From positions 310,001-374,000 of the forward strand of contig NZ_CP087710.1 of assembly GCF_020991065.1 (NCBI RefSeq): a stretch of 64,000 nt of DNA. Direction: 5' to 3'. Position 1 is the first letter of the stretch; every line of letters begins with the position of its first letter. Made by a program: the position numbers and the translations under genes. Shown here piece by piece: positions 55,610-64,000 of the stretch. This DNA is from Nocardioides okcheonensis (GTDB lineage Bacteria > Actinomycetota > Actinomycetes > Propionibacteriales > Nocardioidaceae). The notes beneath the pieces were generated by a model, which saw only the letters and a program-made list of their open reading frames with translations, searched no databases and was not told the origin of the DNA.

Positions 55610-56254
55610 TCAGGCCTTCCGGTGCACGCGGACCACGTTGTTCGCGCCGCGGACCGAGACGTCCGTCCGGCCCGTGGCGACCGTCACCCGGTTGTTCGCG
55701 CCCACGACCCTCAGCGTCGGCAGCCGGCCCGCCCGGACCGTGTTGTTGGCGCCGCGGACGACGACCTTCGTCGAGCGGTCGGCCCGGAGGGTGGCGTTCG
55801 CCGTGCGGACCAGCACGGCATCGGTGCGACCGGCCACGAGGCGGGTGTTGCCGGCCAGCAGTCGCACCCGACCGACGGTGCCGGAGATCCGCGCCGAGTC
55901 GTTGCCCTCACCCAGCGTGACCGTCCCGGCGGAGGGCGCCGTGACGCTGCTGTTGCCGCCCGACACCTCCAGGTCGCCGACGGCGCCGGCTGCGGTGACG
56001 TCGGTGTTGGCGCCGGTGACGGTCAGGCTCGTGGCGCCCGGCAACGTCACCACGGTGTTGCTGCCCGACACGACCACGTCGGTGCAGGTGCCGGTGAGGG
56101 TCACCGTCTCGACGCTCTGGTCGACGGTGACCGGGCCGCCGGCGCAGTCGAGGACCACCTCGGCGTGGGCGGCGGGCGCCCCGAGCACGGCGGGCGCCAC
56201 CAGGGCGGCCGCCGCGAGCGCGGCGCGGGACAGGACGGGCGTCGAGGACCTCAT
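55610..56254 (-). CDS. Secreted DUF3060-type repeat protein
   Basis: 214 residues. Signal peptide MRSSTPVLSRAALAAAALVA then a likely cleavage after AHA (29-31). The mature part has about nine short beta-strand repeats with VxGxNxxV spacing (VSGSNTVVTLPG, VTGANTDVTAAG, VRGANNTVRAG, VVGANNRVTVA, VRGANNVVRVH), a right-handed beta-helix look, two Cys (LDCAGG, GTCTDV) near the N-terminus. DUF3060-like proteins are secreted actinobacterial proteins of unknown function. Divergent from the ABC-F leader. Confidence 0.82.
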   Translation of the reverse strand: MRSSTPVLSRAALAAAALVAPAVLGAPAAHAEVVLDCAGGPVTVDQSVETVTLTGTCTDVVVSGSNTVVTLPGATSLTVTGANTDVTAAGAVGDLEVSGGNSSVTAPSAGTVTLGEGNDSARISGTVGRVRLLAGNTRLVAGRTDAVLVRTANATLRADRSTKVVVRGANNTVRAGRLPTLRVVGANNRVTVATGRTDVSVRGANNVVRVHRKA

Positions 56255-56310
56255 GACCCGGCCCTGCCCGGCGCCGGGTCCGCCGAAACACCGGCGAGGG
56301 ACAAATCCCC

Positions 56311-56443
56311 TTGGCTCGTCGTGCGGGGCGTGGCTAGGCTCGGCGCACCATGTGGATCCAGGACTGACCCGACTCGCGACCGCGGCGGCGCACAGCTGCG
56401 CCCGGAGCCCGGCGAGTCACCAGCACCGACCGTCAGGATCCGC
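56311..56443 (+). promoter_or_regulatory. Promoter and attenuator-like leader of the ABC-F gene
   Basis: -35 TTGGCT (56311-56316), 18-base spacer and -10 TAGGCT (56335-56340) put the start of transcription near the ATG of the uORF at 56350. The rest of the leader (56368-56443) has dyad arms GACTCGC (56371 area) and GCGAGTC (56413 area), with an inner GGCGC/GCGCC stem. This could alternate between RNA forms depending on ribosome position. Upstream is a GGGA-CAAA-TCCC dyad near the -35. Confidence 0.6.
56350..56367 (+). CDS. Leader peptide MWIQD (upstream ORF of the ABC-F gene)
   Basis: ATG-TGG-ATC-CAG-GAC-TGA: five codons right behind the predicted transcription start (nine bases after TAGGCT), so leaderless. 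It ends 76 bases before the ABC-F start. Short uORFs before ABC-F resistance genes sense ribosome stalling by antibiotics and trigger expression; this architecture fits. Conservation across relatives would be the deciding test. Too short for homology. Confidence 0.55.
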   Translation: MWIQD

Positions 56444-58093
56444 ATGCCAGCGCCCGTGCCGCACCCCGCGTCCGCCTCCGCCCCGCTCGCCCCGCTCGTC
56501 GTCACCGGCCTGTCGGTGACCTACCCCGACCGCACCGTCCTCACCGGGGTCGACCTGCTCGCCCCGCCCGGGCGCCGGATCGGGCTCGTCGGCGAGAACG
56601 GGGCCGGCAAGTCCACCCTCCTGCGCGCCGTCGCCGGGCGGCTCCCCGACCGGGCCCGCACGGCCGGCACCGTCGACGCGCCGACCGACCTTGTCCTGCT
56701 CGGCCAAGAGCCGCCCTTCCGCGACCGGGACACGGTCGCGGAGGTGCTGGCCCTCACCCTCGCCCCGCTGCGCACCGCCGTGGCCGACGTCGAGCGGCTC
56801 GCCGCCCGCCTCGACACCGCGGAGGGGGCCGAGGCGTACGGGCGGGCGCTGGACCTGGCCGTCGCCCACGACGCGTGGGACGCGGACCGTCGCGCCACGG
56901 TGGCCGCCGCCCGGCTCGGTCTGGACGGTCTCGATCCCGACCGACCCGTCGCCACCCTGTCGGGCGGCCAGCGCACCCGGCTCGCGCTCGCCACGATCAT
57001 GACCACCCGCCCGGCGTGCCTGCTGCTGGACGAGCCGACCAACCACCTCGACGACGGCGCCATCGAGGTGCTCACCGGCTTCCTGCGCGACCTGCCGGGC
57101 GTCGTCGTGCTCGCCAGCCACGACCGCGTCCTGCTCGACGACGTGTGCACCGACCTCGTCGACCTCGACACCGGAGCGTTCGGCACCGACGGCAGCGGCG
57201 GCCGGCGCTTCGGCGGTGGCTGGACGGCCTACGAGCGGGCGCGAGCCGACGCCCGCCGACGGTGGGAGGAGTCCTACGAGGCGCAGCAGGAGGAGATCGC
57301 CCGCCTCCGGGCGGCCACGCGGATCGGGACGGGCGCGATCGCCCACGACCGCGGGCCGACCGACGGCGACAAGTACATCTACGGCTTCAAGGGCGCGCGG
57401 GTCGAGCAGACCCTGTCGCGCCGCAAGAAGGACGCCCAGCGGCGCCTCGAGGTCGTGGAGCGCCAGCAGGTCCGCAAGCCCCCGGCCCCCCTGCGGTTCC
57501 GCGGTGACCTGACGTCCGCCGCCAGCGGTCGTCTCGTGCAGGCCCGCGACGTCGTGGTCGACGGCCGGCTGCGACTGCCGCGGCTCGACCTCGCGGCGGG
57601 GGAGCACCTGCTGGTGACCGGGGCCAACGGCGCCGGCAAGTCGACGCTCCTCGGCGTGCTGTCGGGCCGGCTCGCACCGACCTCGGGCAGCGTCGACGTC
57701 ACCGCCCGGACCGTGCGGGAGCTGACCCAGGACCCGGACGTGCGGGAGCCGGCGCGGTCCGCGGGTACGACGTACGACGACGCGGTGCGCGACCTGCCCG
57801 GGGCGCCGTCCCTGCGGGACCTCGGGCTGCTGCACCCCCGCGAGCACCGCACGCCCGTGCGGAGCCTCTCGGTGGGCCAGCGGCGGCGCCTGCTGCTCGC
57901 CGTCGCGATCGCCGCGTCGCCCGACCTGCTGCTGCTCGACGAGCCGACCAACCACGTCTCCCTCGCGCTCGCAGGGGAGCTGGAGGAGGCGCTGGCGGCG
58001 GCGCCCGGCGGCATCGTCCTCGCCTCGCACGACCGCTGGTTGCGCCGGCGGTGGGAGGGTCCGGAGCTGGGACTCGCGGCGTGGACCGGATGA
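56444..58093 (+). CDS. ABC-F family ATP-binding protein, probable ribosome-protection (resistance) type
   Basis: 549 residues, two ABC domains and no membrane helices. First: Walker A GENGAGKST, signature LSGGQRTRLAL, Walker B LLLDEPTNHLD, H-loop ASHD; second: GANGAGKST, LSVGQRRRLLL, LLLDEPTNHVS. An inter-domain linker rich in charged residues (about 250-350; ARRRWEESYEAQQEEIARLR, LSRRKKDAQRRLEV) forms the P-site tRNA interaction motif. ABC-F proteins of this kind in Actinobacteria (TlrC, LmrC, OleB group) displace macrolides, lincosamides or streptogramins. The uORF upstream supports drug-inducible control. ATG 56444 (AGGAT) chosen. Confidence 0.9.
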   Translation: MPAPVPHPASASAPLAPLVVTGLSVTYPDRTVLTGVDLLAPPGRRIGLVGENGAGKSTLLRAVAGRLPDRARTAGTVDAPTDLVLLGQEPPFRDRDTVAEVLALTLAPLRTAVADVERLAARLDTAEGAEAYGRALDLAVAHDAWDADRRATVAAARLGLDGLDPDRPVATLSGGQRTRLALATIMTTRPACLLLDEPTNHLDDGAIEVLTGFLRDLPGVVVLASHDRVLLDDVCTDLVDLDTGAFGTDGSGGRRFGGGWTAYERARADARRRWEESYEAQQEEIARLRAATRIGTGAIAHDRGPTDGDKYIYGFKGARVEQTLSRRKKDAQRRLEVVERQQVRKPPAPLRFRGDLTSAASGRLVQARDVVVDGRLRLPRLDLAAGEHLLVTGANGAGKSTLLGVLSGRLAPTSGSVDVTARTVRELTQDPDVREPARSAGTTYDDAVRDLPGAPSLRDLGLLHPREHRTPVRSLSVGQRRRLLLAVAIAASPDLLLLDEPTNHVSLALAGELEEALAAAPGGIVLASHDRWLRRRWEGPELGLAAWTG

Positions 58094-58135
58094 GGCCGTG
58101 GGACGCCCGCGCTGGTAGTGTCGCCGTCGGCTCGA

Positions 58136-58181
58136 ACATCCTTTAACGATCCGTCCCGTGAGGCGGAGAAGGAGGTACGGC
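58136..58181 (+). promoter_or_regulatory. PyrR-responsive leader element of carA operon
   Basis: A second copy of the 46-base leader found at 50257, with only two differences by eye. TAGTGT (58116-58121) is the -10. Same anti-SD UCCUU, PyrR loop UCCCGUGAGG and AAGGAGG. It allows carA-carB-pyrD to be controlled by PyrR after separation from pyrR-pyrB-pyrC. Confidence 0.8.
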
Positions 58182-59323
58182 ATGGCTCTGCCTGCCCCTG
58201 CCCGGTCCCGGTCAGCACTGCTGGTCCTCGAGGACGGGCGCACCTTTCGCGGTGAATCCTTCGGCGCCGAGGGCGAGACCTTCGGCGAGGCGGTCTTCTC
58301 CACCGGCATGTCCGGCTACCAGGAGACGCTGACCGACCCCAGCTACCACCGGCAGGTCGTCGTGATGACGGCCCCCCACGTCGGCAACACCGGCATGAAC
58401 GACGAGGACCCCGAGTCCTCGCGCATCTGGGTCGCCGGCTACGTCGTCCGCGACCCCGCCCGGGTGCCCAGCAACTGGCGCAGCACCCGCACCCTCGACG
58501 ACTCGCTGCGCGAGCAGGGCGTTGTCGGGATCAGCGGCGTCGACACCCGCGCGCTGACCCGCCACCTGCGTGAGCGAGGCGCGATGCGGGTCGGCATCTC
58601 CACCACCGAGACCGACGCCGAGCGGCTGCTGGCCCGCGTGCGCGAGTCCGGCGAGATGACCGGCGCCAACCTCAGCGAGGCGGTCAGCACGACCGAGGCC
58701 TACGTCGTGCCCGCCGTCGGCACGAAGCGGTTCACCGTCGCCGCCGTCGACCTCGGCATCAAGGCCAACACCCCGCGGATGATGAGCGAGCGCGGCATCG
58801 AGGTGCACGTGCTGCCCGCCACCGCGACGCTCGACGACGTCCGCGCGACCGGCGCCGACGGGCTGTTCTTCTCCAACGGCCCCGGCGACCCGGCCGCCAC
58901 CACCGGTCAGGTCGCCCTGCTGCAGGACGCGCTGCGCGCCGGCATCCCGTACTTCGGGATCTGCTTCGGCAACCAGCTCTTCGGCCGCGCGCTCGGCTTC
59001 GGGACCTACAAGCTGAAGTACGGCCACCGCGGCATCAACCAGCCGGTGATGGACCGCACCACCGGCAAGGTCGAGGTCACCGCGCACAACCACGGCTTCG
59101 CGGTCGACGCCCCGCTGGAGGGCTCGACGACCACCGAGTTCGGCGAGGTCACGGTCAGCCACGTCTGCCTCAACGACGACGTCGTCGAGGGCCTCGAGCT
59201 CCGCGACGCCGGCGGCCGGCTCCGCTCGTTCTCCGTGCAGTACCACCCGGAGGCAGCGGCCGGCCCGCACGACGCCGCCTACCTCTTCGACCGCTTCTGC
59301 GACCTGATGGGAGGCACCCTCTG

Positions 59324-59324
<1 letters not shown>
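58182..59324 (+). CDS. carA: Carbamoyl-phosphate synthase small subunit
   Basis: 380 residues. Glutamine amidotransferase class I domain with catalytic Cys261 in [10 protein letters not shown] and His355/Glu357 in YHPEAA. The N-terminal part ([19 protein letters not shown]) is the CarA-specific domain. Provides ammonia from glutamine to CarB. ATG 58182 after AAGGAGG. One-base overlap (TGATG) with carB. The GVGCP-like inter-subunit tunnel cannot be judged here. Confidence 0.97.
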
Positions 59325-62658
<3,334 letters not shown>

Positions 62659-62662
<4 letters not shown>

Positions 62663-63711
62663 GGCCCTACGACGTCCTCTTCGAGCGGGCCCTCACCCGG
62701 GTCGACCCCGAGCGGATCCACCACGCCGCCTTCCGGGCCATCCGGGCGGCCGCGCCGGTGACGAGCCGGCTCGTCGGCGCGCCGCTGGAGCGCCGGGTCG
62801 GCGCACCTGCGCAGGTGCGGGCGCTCGGGCTGACCTTCCCGCACCCGCTCGGCCTCGCCGCCGGCTTCGACAAGAACGCCGTCGGCATCGACGGGCTCGC
62901 GGCGCTGGGCTTCGGGCACGTCGAGATCGGGACCGTCACCGGCGAGGCGCAGCCCGGCAACCCCACGCCGCGGCTCTTCCGGCTCACCGACGACCACGCC
63001 ATCGTCAACCGGATGGGGTTCAACAACGACGGCGCGGAGGTCGTGGCCCGCCGCCTCGCCGCGTGGCGCAGCGGCGGCGGCTCGACGATCCTCGGTGTCA
63101 ACATCGGCAAGACCAAGGTCGTGCCCGAGGAGGACGCGGTCCGCGACTACGAGAAGTCGGCCGGCCTGCTGGCCCCCTACGCCGACTACCTCGTGGTCAA
63201 CGTCTCCTCGCCCAACACGCCCGGCCTGCGCGACCTCCAGGCGGTCGAGAAGCTCGAGCCCCTCCTGGCCGCCGTGCGCCGTCGCGCCGACGAGGTGCGC
63301 CCGGACCACCGCGTCCCGCTGCTGGTGAAGATCGCCCCGGACCTCAGCGACGACGACGTCCTCGCGGTCGCCGACCTCGCGGTCGCCTCCGGCCTGGACG
63401 GCGTCATCGCCACCAACACGACCATCGGCCGCGACGGCCTCGCCACGGCAGCCGAGGAGGTCGAGCGGGTCGGCGCCGGCGGTCTCAGCGGCCGACCGCT
63501 GACCGCCCGGTCGGAGCAGGTCGTGCGGATGCTGCGCGACCGGGTCGGCCCCGACCTGACGCTGGTGGGCGTCGGGGGCATCACCACCGTCGACGACGCC
63601 CGGCGCCGGCTGGCCGCGGGCGCCGACCTGCTGCAGGGCTACACCGGCTTCGTCTACGAGGGCCCGCTGTGGGCCCGCCGCATCGTGCGGGGGCTGGTCG
63701 CGGGTGGCTGA
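62659..63711 (+). CDS. pyrD: Dihydroorotate dehydrogenase, class 2 (quinone-type)
   Basis: 350 residues from GTG 62659. The class 2 hallmark N-terminal helix ([21 protein letters not shown]) is present, followed by [41 protein letters not shown], and [15 protein letters not shown] with the catalytic base Ser (not Cys as in class 1). FMN-dependent oxidation of dihydroorotate at the membrane. The next gene is a PyrK-like electron-transfer protein, normally a class 1B partner, an uncommon mix. Starts within the carB stop (GTGA). Confidence 0.96.
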
Positions 63712-64000
63712 CCGGGTGGCGGCCGGGCCGCACGAGCCCGTTCACGTCGTGGGGGAGGTGGTCGCCACCAAGCGGGTCGGCGCCTACCGCCACCTCACGC
63801 TCGCCGCCCCCGGCGTGCCCGAGCGGTTCCGCGCCGGCACCTTCGTCGCCGTGAGCGTGCCCGGGCACACCGCACGCCGTGCGCTGTGGGTGCACCGCGT
63901 GCGGGCCTCCAGCGCGTACGGCCCCACCCTCGACGTGGTCGTCGAGCCCACCGGCCCCGGCACCACCTGGCTGGCCACCCAGCCCGTCGGCACCCCGGTC
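63704..64000 (+). CDS. PyrK-like electron transfer protein (3' truncated)
   Basis: 99 residues visible from GTG 63704, 8-bp overlap with pyrD; the frame is open to the window end. [38 protein letters not shown] matches the FAD-binding beta-barrel of the ferredoxin-NADP reductase type, as in dihydroorotate dehydrogenase electron-transfer subunits. Its expected [2Fe-2S] Cys cluster would lie beyond the window, so the identity is not proven. Predicted role: passing electrons from DHODH to NAD. Confidence 0.7.
   Translation, partial: MADRVAAGPHEPVHVVGEVVATKRVGAYRHLTLAAPGVPERFRAGTFVAVSVPGHTARRALWVHRVRASSAYGPTLDVVVEPTGPGTTWLATQPVGTPV

Overview
The window is one contiguous piece of a very GC-rich actinobacterial chromosome. 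Gene content, many GTG starts, frequent 1-4 bp stop/start overlaps and many leaderless promoters fit Nocardioidaceae (Nocardioides-like). That placement is inference from composition and synteny. I see no rRNA, tRNA, CRISPR array, transposase, integrase or phage gene. The first gene (phosphodiesterase) and the last (pyrK-like) are cut by the window edges.

Layout. 1-9.7 kb: phosphodiesterase, thymidine kinase, sulfurtransferase, MOSC protein, the division regulator sepH, a TRIC-type channel, an FAD sugar-lactone oxidase, an MFS exporter, ferrochelatase and an inositol-phosphatase-type enzyme. 9.9-19.2 kb: a block that, as I recall, is also clustered in Mycobacterium tuberculosis (around Rv2689c-Rv2701c). 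It holds DUF4193, DUF4235, DUF3093, dut, DUF3710, an OB-fold protein, DUF3159, two TrkA-type K+ regulatory proteins, a KimA-like K+ permease and a TRAM-type RNA methyltransferase. 19.2-30.6 kb: an ABC exporter with a GPP34 protein facing a DesK/NarL-type two-component system, aconitase, and a sigma factor paired with a membrane-anchored propeller-like protein. 30.7-38.7 kb: small metabolic genes, a gene with a perfect LexA box, a triple-Nudix protein, dxs and an amino-acid permease. 38.8-40.4 kb: a second sigma/propeller-like pair. 40.6-49.5 kb: lipid metabolism, with fadB/fadA, tesB and a cluster matching mycobacterial HtdX/FabG4/FadA2. 50.2-64 kb: the pyrimidine operon pyrR-pyrB-pyrC, interrupted by about 5 kb of unrelated genes (two VOC proteins, a CoA-transferase, a DUF3060 protein and an ABC-F protein), then carA-carB-pyrD-pyrK-like.

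How parts work together. Both halves of the pyr system carry nearly the same 46-nt leader (44 of 46 bases by eye). It can fold into a PyrR-loop-like hairpin that pairs the Shine-Dalgarno sequence with an upstream UCCUU, which suggests PyrR-dependent translational control in two places. The K+ permease is divergent from two free-standing RCK proteins. The histidine kinase/regulator pair is divergent from an ABC exporter across a spacer rich in TGTCA/TGACA half-sites. The fad genes and the FabG4-type cluster suggest active acyl-CoA turnover.

Most notable: a SOS-controlled gene of unknown function (32,547-32,991); a five-codon leaderless upstream ORF before an ABC-F resistance-type gene (56,350); a dispersed palindromic repeat that has become three in-frame decapeptides inside an RNA methyltransferase (18,488-18,577); two sigma/propeller-like pairs with opposite gene order; a three-domain Nudix protein; and two families of palindromic intergenic repeats.
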